Assembly: GCF_036967205.1 (NCBI RefSeq)
Contig: NZ_CP146022.1
Coordinates: 3,782,001 to 3,846,000 of the forward strand
DNA from: Streptomyces sp. Q6
GTDB lineage: Bacteria > Actinomycetota > Actinomycetes > Streptomycetales > Streptomycetaceae
Direction of reading: 5' to 3'
DNA: 64,000 nt
Both the position numbers and the translations under genes were made by a program. Numbering within the stretch: the first letter of the stretch is position 1; each line of letters opens with the position of its first letter. Below the pieces are notes generated by a model that saw only the letters and a program-made list of their open reading frames with translations, searched no databases and had not been told where the DNA came from. Below, piece after piece: positions 39,983-49,877 of this stretch.

Positions 39983-40933
39983 TCAGCGCACGTCGACGTA
40001 GTCACCCGAGGCCTTGACGGCCGGGGTGGTCGAGGTGCCGAGGAAGTTGTAGCGCCAGTAGCCGTCCGCCGACGCGGTGTACGTCGTCTTCAGGTAGCCG
40101 GTGGAGGACGAGGTCGCCGTCTTCAGGTACGTCGACGGGTACGACGTCGTGCCCTTCTTGCGGTACTGGAGCTTCACGGCCTGCTTCGTGTAGCCCGCGT
40201 ACTTGGCGGTGTCCCAGTTGGCGCGCTTGAGGTAACCGGTGACCGTGATCGTGCGGCCCTTGTAGACCGGCTCCGGCGAGGCGTTCACGGTCAGCGTCGA
40301 GCGGCGCTGGAGCGTGGTGGAGGCCAGCTGGTCCTGGTAGGCGAAGCCGACCTGGCTGAAGTCGGCGTTCTCGTCGGTCAGGTCGATGCCGTTGGTGTCG
40401 ACGAGCGAACCCTCGGCCTTCCACGCCTTGCCCGCGTCCACGTTCCACAGGTCGGCCGGGTCGACGTCGATGCTCTGCGTGCAGGTGGCGGTCGTGGCGG
40501 TGACCGGCGTGCAGGTCGCGTAGTCCAGGTCGAACAGGACGTTGCCGTCGCTGGCGTCGGCGTTGACCCAGTAGATGTCGACGTCGGTCAGGACCTCGGG
40601 CGAGGTGACGTCCACGTCGGCCGGGTGGGTCAGGGTGTAGCTGACCGGGGCGTGCACGACGCTGGTGGTACCGGCGACGATCGGCTTGCCCCCGTTGACC
40701 TTCACGTTGGAGAAGGTGGCGTCGATCGCGTACGGGTCGCCGGACGCGTCGGCGGCCAGGCTCCGGGACTTCGAGCCGGCGTCGGCGGAGGCCGCGGCCT
40801 GCTTCGCGAAGTCGCGGGCCTCGCGGGTGGTGGGCGCGGCGGAGCCGTCGGCCTGGGCGGCCGGGACGGCGAGAGCGGTGAACGCCAGGGCGCCGGAAAG
40901 AGAAGCGGCAGCCGCTATGGCACGCATGCGCAT
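39983..40933 (-). CDS. Secreted protein of unknown function
   Basis: 316 residues. A Sec signal peptide (RMRAIAAAASLSGALAFTALAVPAAQA) precedes an Ala-rich stretch and two beta-rich domains; the C-terminal half repeats a motif of the form GYLKxxYxAxxDGYWRYNF with VTGYLKR earlier, resembling Ig-like or SH3-like surface modules. Two Cys (CTPV, CTQS) could form a disulfide. No enzyme signature. The ATG at 40933 is used; a second ATG follows at 40927. Confidence 0.78.
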   Translation of the reverse strand: MRMRAIAAAASLSGALAFTALAVPAAQADGSAAPTTREARDFAKQAAASADAGSKSRSLAADASGDPYAIDATFSNVKVNGGKPIVAGTTSVVHAPVSYTLTHPADVDVTSPEVLTDVDIYWVNADASDGNVLFDLDYATCTPVTATTATCTQSIDVDPADLWNVDAGKAWKAEGSLVDTNGIDLTDENADFSQVGFAYQDQLASTTLQRRSTLTVNASPEPVYKGRTITVTGYLKRANWDTAKYAGYTKQAVKLQYRKKGTTSYPSTYLKTATSSSTGYLKTTYTASADGYWRYNFLGTSTTPAVKASGDYVDVR

Positions 40934-41093
40934 GTGTTCCCCATGGTGGAGAAGGGATCCCGTGGTGCAGTTGCCGTCACACGGGACCCAAGTGGTCGAG
41001 GAGTCTGTTGACTCGCGTGATAGACCACCGGGTCCCGCATCTGGTTGTACGGGAACGGGCCCCTTTTCTGAGTTTCTCTCAGTGATCTGCGCC

Positions 41094-44000
41094 TCAGTCG
41101 AACCAGCGGTCCCGCGCCAACTCCTCGGTGCGCGACGGGTCCTCCAGGAGGGCCGCGACCTCGAAGCGGCGCGGCCACTGGCCCGCCGCCCAGGCGAGGC
41201 CCGCGGCGACGCCCTCCAGGGTCGCGGCGTGCACGGTCCCGTCGGGGTGCGCCGCCAGTCGACCTCGGTCCCGGCGACGAACAGTTCCTCGTGCTCGACG
41301 TACGAAGACGGGGTCGCCGGTCCCAGGAGGGTGCGGACGGAGTCGGGCACGGGGTGCTCCTCCCCCGCCTCGGTCACGTCCGCGTCGACGGCCGAGCCGA
41401 GCCGGCCCACCTGGAAGAGCTCGGCGAGCTGGGCGGCCCGGTCCGGGGCGACCGGGAGCAGCGCGCGGCCCCCGCGAGCGGGATCAGGTCGGGGGCGTCG
41501 GCGACCAGCGCGTCCGCGGCGTCGACGACCACGATCTCGCCGTCCCGCACGGCCCGCACCTCGTCGGGCAGCGTGACCTGCTCCGGGTCGAGCTCGGCCA
41601 ACCTGCCGTACAGGGCGTGGAGTTGAGCGGCGCCGACCTCGCGGTCGGGGTCGGCGAGCCGGTCCAGGAGTTCGGCGGCGCCGCCGGGCTCGTCGAGCAG
41701 CGCGGCGACGGAGGTACGCACCCCGAGGGCGCGCAGCACCTGCTCGTCCTCGAACCCGGAGGCGTCGGCGGGTTCGTAGAGCCCTTCGAGCAGCGGGTCA
41801 CCGCCCTCGGCGCGCAGCCCGGCGGGGCGGCGACCGTCGAGCACCGGGTTCCCGCGCAGCCACCAGGCGGAGTACGGCCGGACGAGCTCGTGCGTGCCGT
41901 CGGGCAGCAGGACGCGGACGGGCTGGGTGAGCGCGTCCCGCAGCGGCGGCCGGGACAGCAGCGCGAGCGCCTGCGGCCAGCGGTCCTCGTCGACCAGGTC
42001 CAGATCCCGTACGGCGACGAGCTCGGTGGCGACGGGCGGCACGGGCGTGTCGGGCAGCTGGTCGAGGACGTCCTCGCACCACACGTCGACGGCGTCGAGC
42101 AGTCCGGCGTCGTCCGGCTCGGGAAAATCGCTGTCCCGCGGTTCGAACTCGTCCGGGTCGAGGACGACGTCGGTGGCGCGGACGAGGGCGAAGGTGGCGA
42201 GCACACCGCAGGCGGCCAGCGGCTCCGCGCCCCAGCGCTCGGCCAGTTCGTCGTCCACGTAGGGGAGTTCGCCCTCGCGCAGCACGTCGGCGATCGGGCT
42301 GCCGGGCAGCACGAGTTCGGCGGCGGGGGCGAGTTCGCCGTCCTCGTCGGGCAGGGCGAGGGCGCCGAGCCACGGTTCGTCGCCGACGCCGAGGTGGGCG
42401 TCGCGCACCAGGGTGAGGACGACGTCCGCCAACTCGTCGGCGCCCAGGGCGCCTTCGTCGTCCCACGCGGGTTCGTCGTCGAGCGACCGGGCGACGGCGG
42501 CCCGCACCTGCGGCGTCGTCAGGACCGCGCGGGGGTGGCGGGCAGCGCGCCGAGCTTCTCCAGGAGCGGGTGGGCGGCGTCGGGGTGGGCGACCTTGAGG
42601 CCGAGCCGGGCCAGGGCGTCACCGGGCAGACCCGTCACGGCGCTGTCGGCATCGCCGTCGGGGGCGGTGGCGGGAGACGGGCGGGAAGCGCCGTCGGCGG
42701 TCGGCAGCAGCACCTGGCGCGGCCCGATCGCGGTGCGGCCCCCGGCGAGCGGCACGGGGAGCCCGCTGAGCCGGTCCGGGTCGACGCCGGCGAGGGACTC
42801 GTAGAGCCGCCACCACCAGCCGGGCTCCTTCTCCAGGCCGGCGAGCCGGTCGATCGCCTCGGCCAGCGGGACGCGGGCGACCTCCAGCATCCGCAGCTCC
42901 GGGCGCCGTTCGAGCCCGGCGGGCAGCAGGCTGGGCAGGACGTCGGCGAGCACCCGCACGGTGTCGGCGCCCGCGCCCTCCACGACCTCGGCGTCCCGGG
43001 GCCTGAGCGCGGCGGGCCGGTCGTCGTCCTCGCCGTCCGGCGCGACGGCGGGCGGCAGGAAGGAGGTCCGGGGCAGCCGCTCCAGGATGGCGGCGCGCAG
43101 GGCTCCGTCGAGTTCGCTGCGGCCCAGCGGTCCCGGTACGAGGTCGAGGATGCCGGGGCCCACGGGCCGCCAGTCGCCGAGGAGTTTGGTGTACGCGTCG
43201 GCGGCGCGCTGGGTGAGGAAGTCGGTGAGCGGACCCGGGGCGACGTGCCGCCGCGCGGTGTCCAGCGGGAACGAGCCGATGAGCAGCGCGGGCACCCCGA
43301 GCGGCTCGTCGCTGGGGGTCGGCGCGTGCAGCACGGGCGCGCTGCGCGGGGCCTGCGGGGCGCCGTCGGCGTCGACCGGCACGGCCCAGGTGAGCGACCA
43401 GTGCGGGCGCAGCCGCTCCTCGACGGGCCGGTCGGCGAGCAGTTCGGCGGCGAGCGGCCCGCTGTGGCTGACGGTGCGCCAGCGCAGTTCGGCGGGCTCG
43501 CGGGCGTCGTCCGAGACAACGGTGTACGGGCCCTCGTCGGCGACGGTGCGGCGGCGCAGCACGCGCGTGCCCGCGTCCGTGGTGACGGTGACCTCGGCGA
43601 GGCCGGGCAGGGCGAGCAGCAGCGTGTCGTCGACGGCGTCGAGCAGCCGGGCCGCGAGTGCCTCGGCGGCGGCGTCGCGCAGCGGCAGGATGACGACCGT
43701 GTCGTACGACTCGGGAGCGGTCCCCTCCGCCGCGAACGGCAGCCTCAGGAGCGGCACGTGCCCGTCCCGGCGGCGCAGCTCGTCACCGAGGGCGGGGCTG
43801 TGCCGGGCCGTCTCGGCCGCGGCGAGCCGCGCCTCGGCGAGCGACCAGCGCACGCCGCCGCCGCGGCCGACGACGGCGGGCTCGTCGGACACCGCGAGCA
43901 CGGCGGCGAACCCGACACCGAACCGGCCGACGGCGGTGTCCGCGTCCGCGCGCTTGGCGGACGCCCGCAGCGTCGACAGCGACTCGACACCGGCCGCGTC

Positions 44001-44294
44001 GAGCGGAGCGCCGGTGTTCGCGGCGGCGAGCACACCGTCCTTCAGGGTGAGCGCGAGCCGTCCGCCGCCAGCGGGGCCACCGGCCCGCCCGGCGGCGTCG
44101 GCGGCGTTCTGCGCGAGCTCCACCACGAGCCGGTCCCGGTACCCGCCGAGCGCGAGATCCTCCTCGGCGTTGGCGTCCTCCCGGAACCGGGCCCCGCTCC
44201 CCGCCCAGCCGTCCAGCACCGCGCGCCGCAGTCTGGCGGTGCCGAACGGGTCGATGCCCTGCGGCGCCGGACGCGCGGCCTTGCTGACGCTCAC
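41094..44294 (-). pseudogene. Sacsin/HSP90-like ATPase with three frameshifts
   Basis: The N-terminal 590 codons (ATG 44294) contain a GHKL ATPase: LVVELAQNAADAAG (N-box), VLAANTGAPLDAAGV (G1 box) and RFGVGFAAVL (G2). The frame then breaks at the GGGGG run 42531-42535, again at CCCCC 41469-41473 and near 41247-41262. Adding one base at each site gives one protein of about 1,067 residues ending at 41094 with RWFD. Such sacsin-N-terminal proteins are widespread in Streptomyces without known function. Either the gene is decaying or these are base-calling errors in G/C runs; three independent hits favour error. Confidence 0.75.
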
Positions 44295-44391
44295 GGTGTC
44301 TCCCTCTGGGGGGCTGGAATGGTCCGCGGCACGTTATCGCGGCTCGGGTGAGTGCCCCTTGCGGTGCGATCGCCGGGTGCGGGTGCGTGGG

Positions 44392-44511
44392 GGCTGGTCA
44401 AGCAGTTCCCCGCGCCTCTGAAATGCAGACGCTCCGCGTCGCATTTCCCCCTGTGAAGGCAAGCGGCGAAGCCGCAAGCCCTCAGGGGCGCGGGGAACTG
44501 CGCGACCAGCC
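44392..44511. repeat. Dispersed streptomycete palindromic repeat
   Basis: The outer arms GGCTGGTCAAGCAGTTCCCC and GGGGAACTGCGCGACCAGCC face each other at about 44393-44412 and 44492-44511, with CGCGCC/GGCGCG inside. This CAGTTCCCCGCGCC-type element recurs between genes in many Streptomyces genomes. It lies downstream of the DUF3027 gene and may act as a terminator. Confidence 0.7.
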
Positions 44512-44558
44512 ACGACGAAAGCCGCACCCGCCCGCGCAAGCGCCCACAGGCGAGTGGG

Positions 44559-45485
44559 CTAGGAGTGCCCCAAGTCGTCCGCCCCGTCCACCGGAGCCGC
44601 CCCGACCGACCCGGAGTCCGCCGCCGGCCGCAGAGGCAGCACGTCCACCATGGTCTCGTCGATCACCGGCGGGGCCGGGCGCGGGGGCTTCGGCATGACC
44701 GCCGCCTCGGAGTGGCCGCCGCAGCCGTACGCCAGGGAGACGACCCGGCCGTCCGCCGGGGAGAACTCGTTGGCGCAGACGCCGAAGGCCTGGCCGAGGG
44801 AGCCGCCGATGGGGGTGAGGAAGCCGCAGGAGACACAGGTGGCCGGGGCCGCCTGGGCCATCGGGGTCTTCGCGCCGAAGGACTCCTCCCAGCGGTCGGC
44901 CGCGACGTGCAGCCCGTACCGGGACAGGACGCGGGCGCGGCGCAGCCCCAGCTCCTCGGCGACGGCGGCGATCGAGCCGCGGGACGGCGCGACCACGGGC
45001 CCGGGGGCGGGCAGCTCCGTGAGTTCGGCGTCCTCCGCCTCGACGAGCTCGGCCATCTCCTCGGAGAGCGGCGAGTTCGGCGGCGGTACGTCCTCGCCGG
45101 TGTAGCCGGGCTCCAGGCGCAGGTCGTCGGACTCGGTGGGCAGCAGGTCGCCGGGGCCGAGGTCACCGGGGCGGAGCCGCTCGCTCCACGGCACCCACTC
45201 GGGGGCGAGGAGGGCGTCGGGGCCCGGCAGCAGCACCGTCTCGTCGAGGGTGACGTACTTGGCGCGCGAGGCGCGGGCGACGGTCACCGCCCATCGCCAG
45301 CCGCGGTAGCCGAACTCCTTGCACTCGAAGAGATGCGTGACGACGCGGTCGCCCTCGACGACCGTCTCGACGTGCTCGCCGACCACTCCCGGGGCCGCGG
45401 CCTCCTCGGCCGCTGTCCGGGCGAGGTCGACCGCCTCGGCGCACAGACGGTCAGGGGTGCGGCTTCGCGTTGTCGCTGCGCTCAC
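44559..45485 (-). CDS. DUF3027 protein
   Basis: 308 residues. The N-terminal conserved part holds FECKEFGYRGWRWAVTVARA and VTLDETVLLPGPDALLAPEWVPWSERLRPGDLG; the C-terminal part has CVSCGF with a later CANEFSPADGRVVSLAYGCGGHSE, a probable zinc site. DUF3027 is restricted largely to actinobacteria and lacks a known role. The GTG 45485 is selected by frame and GGAGAG upstream. It is encoded upstream of the sacsin-like ATPase on the same strand but separated by a dispersed repeat. Confidence 0.82.
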   Translation of the reverse strand: MSAATTRSRTPDRLCAEAVDLARTAAEEAAAPGVVGEHVETVVEGDRVVTHLFECKEFGYRGWRWAVTVARASRAKYVTLDETVLLPGPDALLAPEWVPWSERLRPGDLGPGDLLPTESDDLRLEPGYTGEDVPPPNSPLSEEMAELVEAEDAELTELPAPGPVVAPSRGSIAAVAEELGLRRARVLSRYGLHVAADRWEESFGAKTPMAQAAPATCVSCGFLTPIGGSLGQAFGVCANEFSPADGRVVSLAYGCGGHSEAAVMPKPPRPAPPVIDETMVDVLPLRPAADSGSVGAAPVDGADDLGHS

Positions 45486-45787
45486 AGGTATCGCTTCTCT
45501 CCTACGCCGTCTCACGAGTGCGCCGTCCGGTGAGCGGGAGCGCGGACGGAGCGGACCGGAGGGCCGCGTCGACGTCCGCGCCCGACGTTCCGGGCGCACC
45601 TACGCCATCCATTCTGCGGGATGGCTGAGAGGCGCGCGGCCGAGAACAACCGCCGCGGGCGCGCTACGCACGCTACCTCTTCCCGCGCCCTGCGCCCACA
45701 CCGACGTACGAGCCGCACCGGACGCGAAAGCCGACCCGCGTGCCCATATCGGCACTAGTACGCCCGTTCAAGGGGCACTATGACTGG
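45486..45787. other. 302-base divergent intergenic region
   Basis: Between DUF3027 and MFS starts. It holds a 7-bp hairpin (GCCATCC 45604-45610 with GGATGGC 45619-45625) and an alternative, longer N-terminus of the MFS gene (in-frame GTG at 45740 without ribosome site). I see no gene, and no promoter I would commit to. Confidence 0.5.
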
Positions 45788-47206
45788 GTGGCTGCCGCAA
45801 GGTCGTCGTCCGGTCCGTCCGGCGCGACACGGTACGAGAACAGCGGTTCGGGCCCGGTACGCGGGGCCGTCCGCTCGGTCGGGCGCGCCCTCCACCTGCC
45901 GTTCACCGGCACCGCGCGCGGGATCAGGAAGGCGACACACGCGCACGGCGCGGGCGAGTCGGGCCTCGGAAAACTGATCGAACTGCACGCGGTGAACGGC
46001 GCCGGTGACGTGATGATCACGATTGCGCTCGCCTCCACCGTGTTCTTCTCGGTGCCGACGGACGAGGCACGCGGGCGGGTCGCGCTGTACCTGGCGATCA
46101 CGATGGCGCCGTTCACGCTCCTCGCCCCCGTCATCGGCCCGCTCCTTGACCGGCTGCCGCACGGGCGGCGGGCCGCGATGGCCGGTTCGATGCTGGCCCG
46201 CGCGTTCCTCGCCCTCGTCCTTTCGGGCGCCGTGGTGAGCGGCAGCCTCCAGCTCTACCCGGCCGCGCTCGGCGTGCTCGTGGCGTCGAAGGCGTACGGG
46301 GTCGTGCGCTCGGCGGTCGTGCCACGCCTGCTGCCACCCGGCTTCTCCCTGGTGAAGGCGAACTCGCGGGTGACCCTCGCCGGGCTGCTCGCCACCGGCG
46401 TGGCGGCGCCCATCGGCGCGGGGCTCCAGGCGATCGGCCCGCGCTGGCCGCTGTTCGGGGCGTTCACGCTGTACGTGACCGGGATGTTCCTGTCCTTCTC
46501 GATGCCGCACAAGGTCGACTCGGCGAAGGGCGAGAGCAAGGCCCTGCTCGCCGCCGACGAGGAGCATCTGCACGGCCCCGCCCGGCACGAGCGGCAGCGC
46601 AGGCCCGGTCTGCGCACGGTCGGCCCGGCCGTCACCCACGCGCTCGGGGCGAACGCGTCCCTGAAATGCCTCTCCGGGTTCCTGATCTTCTTCCTGGCGT
46701 TCCTGCTGCGCGAGCATCCGATGACCGGGCAGAGCGCGGCCGTCTCGCTCGGCATCGTCGGCGTGGCGGCGGGCGCGGGGAACGCGCTGGGCACGGCCGT
46801 GGGGGCCTGGCTGAAGGCACGGGCGCCCGAGGTCATCATCGTGACCGTCGTGGCCGTCGTCCTCGGCGTGGCGATCACCTCGGCGATCTTCTTCGGCGCG
46901 CTGATGACGGCGTTCCTCGCGGCCGTCGCCGGATTCGCGCAGGCCCTGTCCAAGCTGTCCCTGGACGCGACGATCCAGCGGGATGTGCCGGAGGAGGTCC
47001 GTACGTCCGCGTTCGCCCGGTCCGAGACGATGTTGCAGGTGGCCTGGGTGGTGGGCGGCGCGATCGGGATCGCCCTGCCGCTGAACGGGTCGCTCGGGCT
47101 GTCCGTGGCGGCGGGGATCGTCGCCGTCGGCTGGCTGACGACCGTACGGGGCCTGCTCGCGGCGGCCCGGCGGAGCGGCCCGACGCGGTCGGCCCGGGTC
47201 GCCTGA
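45788..47206 (+). CDS. MFS transporter
   Basis: About 472 residues from the GTG at 45788 (AAGGGG 12 bases upstream); a longer form from 45740 is possible. An unusually long hydrophilic N-terminus (about 75 residues, SSSGPSGATRYENSG, THAHGAGESGLGKLIE) precedes ELHAVNGAGDVMITIALAS and eleven to twelve helices. PLLDRLPHGRR is a motif A-like loop, and the central cytoplasmic loop holds ADEEHLHGPARHERQRR. Substrate unknown. It ends before a hairpin. Confidence 0.82.
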   Translation: MAAARSSSGPSGATRYENSGSGPVRGAVRSVGRALHLPFTGTARGIRKATHAHGAGESGLGKLIELHAVNGAGDVMITIALASTVFFSVPTDEARGRVALYLAITMAPFTLLAPVIGPLLDRLPHGRRAAMAGSMLARAFLALVLSGAVVSGSLQLYPAALGVLVASKAYGVVRSAVVPRLLPPGFSLVKANSRVTLAGLLATGVAAPIGAGLQAIGPRWPLFGAFTLYVTGMFLSFSMPHKVDSAKGESKALLAADEEHLHGPARHERQRRPGLRTVGPAVTHALGANASLKCLSGFLIFFLAFLLREHPMTGQSAAVSLGIVGVAAGAGNALGTAVGAWLKARAPEVIIVTVVAVVLGVAITSAIFFGALMTAFLAAVAGFAQALSKLSLDATIQRDVPEEVRTSAFARSETMLQVAWVVGGAIGIALPLNGSLGLSVAAGIVAVGWLTTVRGLLAAARRSGPTRSARVA

Positions 47207-47211
47207 ACCCG

Positions 47212-47243
47212 GGCCGCGCTCCGGCGCGCCGCCGGGCGCGGCC
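47212..47243 (+). terminator. Hairpin after the MFS gene
   Basis: GGCCGCGC (47212-47219) and GCGCGGCC (47236-47243) pair across 16 bases, six bases after the stop. Confidence 0.45.
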
Positions 47244-47308
47244 GCCCGCACACGCCGACGATCGACCCACCCGGCGACCGTGGACGCGGGTCCAGATAGC
47301 CTTCGCCC

Positions 47309-47785
47309 ATGACCTCCCAGCGTTTCGCCGCGCGCCACCGCCGCGCCATGGCCGCCGCCGGTGCCGTCGGCGCCGGACTGCTCGTCCTCTCCGCCTGCGA
47401 CAAGCCGACCCCGCTGGCCACCGTCACGGTGGGCCGCAGCACGGTGAACTCCGAGGCCACCTGCTACAACGACGGCGACTCGCTCAAGCCGTCGTCGCTC
47501 CAGGGCTGCCTCAAGGACAAGGACGCCAAGTCCATCAAGGTCGACCCCGACGAGACGGTCCGCTTCGGCGTCGACCCGGAGATCGCGGACAAGGGCTGGA
47601 CGCTCCTGATGAACGGTCAGCCGCTCACGGACTCCAGCAAGAAGACGTACCGCACCGTCCCGGGCAGCGTGTTCTTCAACCAGCAGTACGGCGCGACCGG
47701 CTCGGCCACGACGGTCACGATCCTGTCGGGCGGCGACTCCAAGGCGTACGGCCTGTGGTCGTTCAAGCTCAAGAAGGACTCCTGA
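47309..47785 (+). CDS. DUF2771 lipoprotein
   Basis: 158 residues. A basic leader, hydrophobic helix and lipobox LVLSAC give a lipidated Cys30, so the protein is anchored outside the membrane. The remainder matches DUF2771 (VRFGVDPEIADKGW, GLWSFKLKKDS end). Its stop overlaps the start of mqnB. A menaquinone role is not implied by sequence, only by the coupling. Confidence 0.83.
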   Translation: MTSQRFAARHRRAMAAAGAVGAGLLVLSACDKPTPLATVTVGRSTVNSEATCYNDGDSLKPSSLQGCLKDKDAKSIKVDPDETVRFGVDPEIADKGWTLLMNGQPLTDSSKKTYRTVPGSVFFNQQYGATGSATTVTILSGGDSKAYGLWSFKLKKDS

Positions 47786-48444
47786 CGGATACCGCACGCG
47801 TCCTCGTCGCCACCGCCGTCCCCGCCGAACGGGACGCGGTGGCGCGGGGCGTACGTGAACATCCCGGCATCGACGTGATCGCCGTGGGCGTGGGTCCCGC
47901 GGCCGCCGCGGCCGGCACCGCCACCGCCCTCACCCGCGCCGAACTCACCGGCCGCCCCTACGCCCTGGTCGTCTCGGCCGGCATCGGCGGCGGCTTCACC
48001 GCCCCGCCCGGCGCGCTCCTGATCGCCGACGCGATCACCGCCGCCGACCTCGGCGCCGAGACCCCCGACGGCTTCGTCCCGGTCACCGACCTCGGTTTCG
48101 GCACCGTCACCCACCGTCCGCCGGCATCCCTCGTACGAGACCTCGCCGCGGCCACGAACTCCGCCGTCGGCACGGTGCTCACCGTCTCCACGGTCACCGG
48201 CACCGCCGACCGCGCGGCCCTGCTCGCCCGGTCGCACCCCGGCGCCGTGGCCGAGGCCATGGAGGGTTTCGGGGTCGCCGAGGCCGCCGCCGCGCACGGC
48301 GTCCCCGTGGCCGAGATACGCGCCGTCTCCAACGCCGTCGGCCCCCGCGACCGCGCCGCCTGGCGCATCGGGGACGCGCTCGCCGCGCTCACCGGCGCGT
48401 TCGGGAAGTGGGCGCCCGTACTGGAGAGTTGGAAGAACACATGA
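47782..48444 (+). CDS. mqnB: Futalosine hydrolase, probable CTG start
   Basis: 220 residues, nucleoside phosphorylase/MTAN fold: ARVLVATAVPAERDAV start, VVSAGIGGGF, and the catalytic region GAVAEAMEGFGVAEAA. MqnB cleaves futalosine to dehypoxanthinyl futalosine in the futalosine menaquinone pathway. No ATG, GTG or TTG lies in a usable place; CTG at 47782 begins the conserved N-terminus (TDTARVLVAT), overlaps the DUF2771 stop as CTGA, and has GAAGGA just upstream. Its end overlaps mqnD by four bases. A sequencing error in the start codon is an alternative. Confidence 0.9.
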   Translation: MTDTARVLVATAVPAERDAVARGVREHPGIDVIAVGVGPAAAAAGTATALTRAELTGRPYALVVSAGIGGGFTAPPGALLIADAITAADLGAETPDGFVPVTDLGFGTVTHRPPASLVRDLAAATNSAVGTVLTVSTVTGTADRAALLARSHPGAVAEAMEGFGVAEAAAAHGVPVAEIRAVSNAVGPRDRAAWRIGDALAALTGAFGKWAPVLESWKNT

Positions 48445-49295
48445 CGGACACCGCACGCATCGCCTTCTCGCCCTGCCCGAACGACACCTTCGTCTTCGAC
48501 GCGTGGGCCCACGGCCGCGTCCCGGGCGCCCCCGCGCTCGACGTGACCTTCGCCGACATCGACATCACCAACGGCGTCGCCGAACGCCGCGAGGACGCGT
48601 ACGACCTCCTCAAGGTCTCGTACGCGGTCCTGCCGTACGTCCTCGACGACTACGCGCTCCTGCCGTGCGGCGGCGCGCTCGGCCGCGGCTGCGGTCCCCT
48701 CGTCCTCACCCGCGAGCCGGACGTCGATCTCTCCGACAAGCGCGTCGCGGTCCCGAGCGAGACGTCCACCGCCTACCTGCTGTTCCGGCTGTGGGCCGCG
48801 GACGTCGTGCCGGGCGGCGGGGTCGGCGAGATCGTCGTCATGCCGTTCCACGAGATCATGCCCGCCGTGCGCGACGGGAAGATCGACGCCGGACTCGTCA
48901 TCCACGAGGCCCGCTTCACGTACCAGAACTACGGCCTGCACAAGCTCGCCGACATGGGCGAGCACTGGGAGGCCACGACGGGCCTGCCGATCCCGCTCGG
49001 CGCGATCATCGCCCGCCGCGACCTGGGCGCCGAGACGCTGCGCGGTTACGCGGAGACGATCCGCGCGTCCGTCCGCGCGGCCTGGGACGACCCCGAGGCC
49101 TCGCGCCCGTACGTGATGGAGCACGCCCAGGAGATGGACCCGGCCGTCGCCGACCAGCACATCGGCCTGTACGTCAACGAGTTCACCGCCGACCTCGGCG
49201 AGGCCGGCTACGCGGCGATCCGCGGCCTGCTCACCCGGGCGGCGGCCGAGGGCCTGGTCCCGGCCCTCGGCCCGGACGCGCTGGCGTTCCCGTGA
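48441..49295 (+). CDS. mqnD: 1,4-dihydroxy-6-naphthoate synthase
   Basis: 284 residues, periplasmic-binding-protein-like fold of MqnD: the IAFSPCPNDTFVFDAW start, VSYAVLPYVLDDYALLPCGGALGRGCGP, ALD-type VPSETSTAYLLFRLW, and IHEARFTYQNYGL. It converts cyclic dehypoxanthinyl futalosine to 1,4-dihydroxy-6-naphthoate. The ATG at 48441 overlaps the mqnB stop (ATGA), so the two pathway enzymes are translationally coupled. The other mqn genes are not in the window. Confidence 0.95.
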   Translation: MTDTARIAFSPCPNDTFVFDAWAHGRVPGAPALDVTFADIDITNGVAERREDAYDLLKVSYAVLPYVLDDYALLPCGGALGRGCGPLVLTREPDVDLSDKRVAVPSETSTAYLLFRLWAADVVPGGGVGEIVVMPFHEIMPAVRDGKIDAGLVIHEARFTYQNYGLHKLADMGEHWEATTGLPIPLGAIIARRDLGAETLRGYAETIRASVRAAWDDPEASRPYVMEHAQEMDPAVADQHIGLYVNEFTADLGEAGYAAIRGLLTRAAAEGLVPALGPDALAFP

Positions 49296-49325
49296 GCCTC
49301 ACGGGCTGACCGCGCGCCGCCGGGG

Positions 49326-49709
49326 TCAGACGTCCAGCTGGTCCGCGACCGCGCGCAGCAGGCCCGCGATCTTCGCGCCCGCCGCCTTGTCGGGATAGCG
49401 GCCGCGCTCCAGCATCGGCGTGATGTTCTCGAGCAGTGTCGTCAAGTCCTGGACGATGGAGGCCAGTTCGTCCGGCTTGCGGCGCTGGGCCGCGGCGACG
49501 GAGGGGGTCGGGTCGAGGATGGTGACCGAGAGCGCCTGGTCGCCGCGCTGGCCCGCGACCACCCCGAACTCCACGCGCTGGCCGGGCTTGAGAGCGTCTA
49601 CGCCGGCGGGAAGTACCGAGGAGTGCACGAAGACGTCGCCGCCGTCGTCGCGGGAGAGGAAGCCGAAGCCCTTCTCGCTGTTGAACCACTTGACCTTGCC
49701 GGTAGGCAC
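49326..49709 (-). CDS. Cold-shock domain protein with C-terminal extension
   Basis: 127 residues. The first 65 or so are a cold-shock domain with RNP1 KGFGFL and RNP2 VFVHSS, binding single-stranded RNA/DNA; a further 60-residue helical tail ([17 protein letters not shown]) is found in actinobacterial versions. The GTG 49709 precedes VPTGKVKWF. The leader contains a hairpin at 49761-49783. Probably regulated post-transcriptionally, by analogy with other Csp leaders. Confidence 0.9.
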   Translation of the reverse strand: MPTGKVKWFNSEKGFGFLSRDDGGDVFVHSSVLPAGVDALKPGQRVEFGVVAGQRGDQALSVTILDPTPSVAAAQRRKPDELASIVQDLTTLLENITPMLERGRYPDKAAGAKIAGLLRAVADQLDV

Positions 49710-49760
49710 GTGAAGTCCTCGTCCTCGTACTAGAAAGAAAACGCTCTGGATAGCAGTGCA

Positions 49761-49783
49761 GCGGGTCGTGGTGTGCGACCCGC
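49761..49783. promoter_or_regulatory. Hairpin in the cold-shock gene leader
   Basis: GCGGGTCG (49761-49768) pairs with CGACCCGC (49776-49783), loop of seven, 52 bases upstream of the cold-shock gene start on the minus strand. It also lies upstream of the membrane protein at 49878. Confidence 0.4.
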
Positions 49784-49877
49784 CGTGACCAAGACTATGG
49801 CGCACGGAGCCGGTGACAAGGTGTCCCCGAACGGTTCCCTTTTCCTGCCCCTCTGCGCTGGGAACTACCCTGGCTGG

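Noticed and set aside
41128-42804. 558-codon plus-strand ORF opposite the sacsin-like gene
   Set aside because: The minus-strand frames, joined at three homopolymer sites, give a coherent protein; this one has none.
41094-45485. Sacsin-like/DUF3027 pair as a phage-defence island
   Set aside because: HSP90-like proteins occur in some defence systems, but there is no nuclease, restriction or transposase neighbour, and the locus looks like core chromosome.
45740-45787. Longer N-terminus of the MFS gene from GTG 45740
   Set aside because: No ribosome site and hydrophilic, unlike the family; kept only as an alternative.
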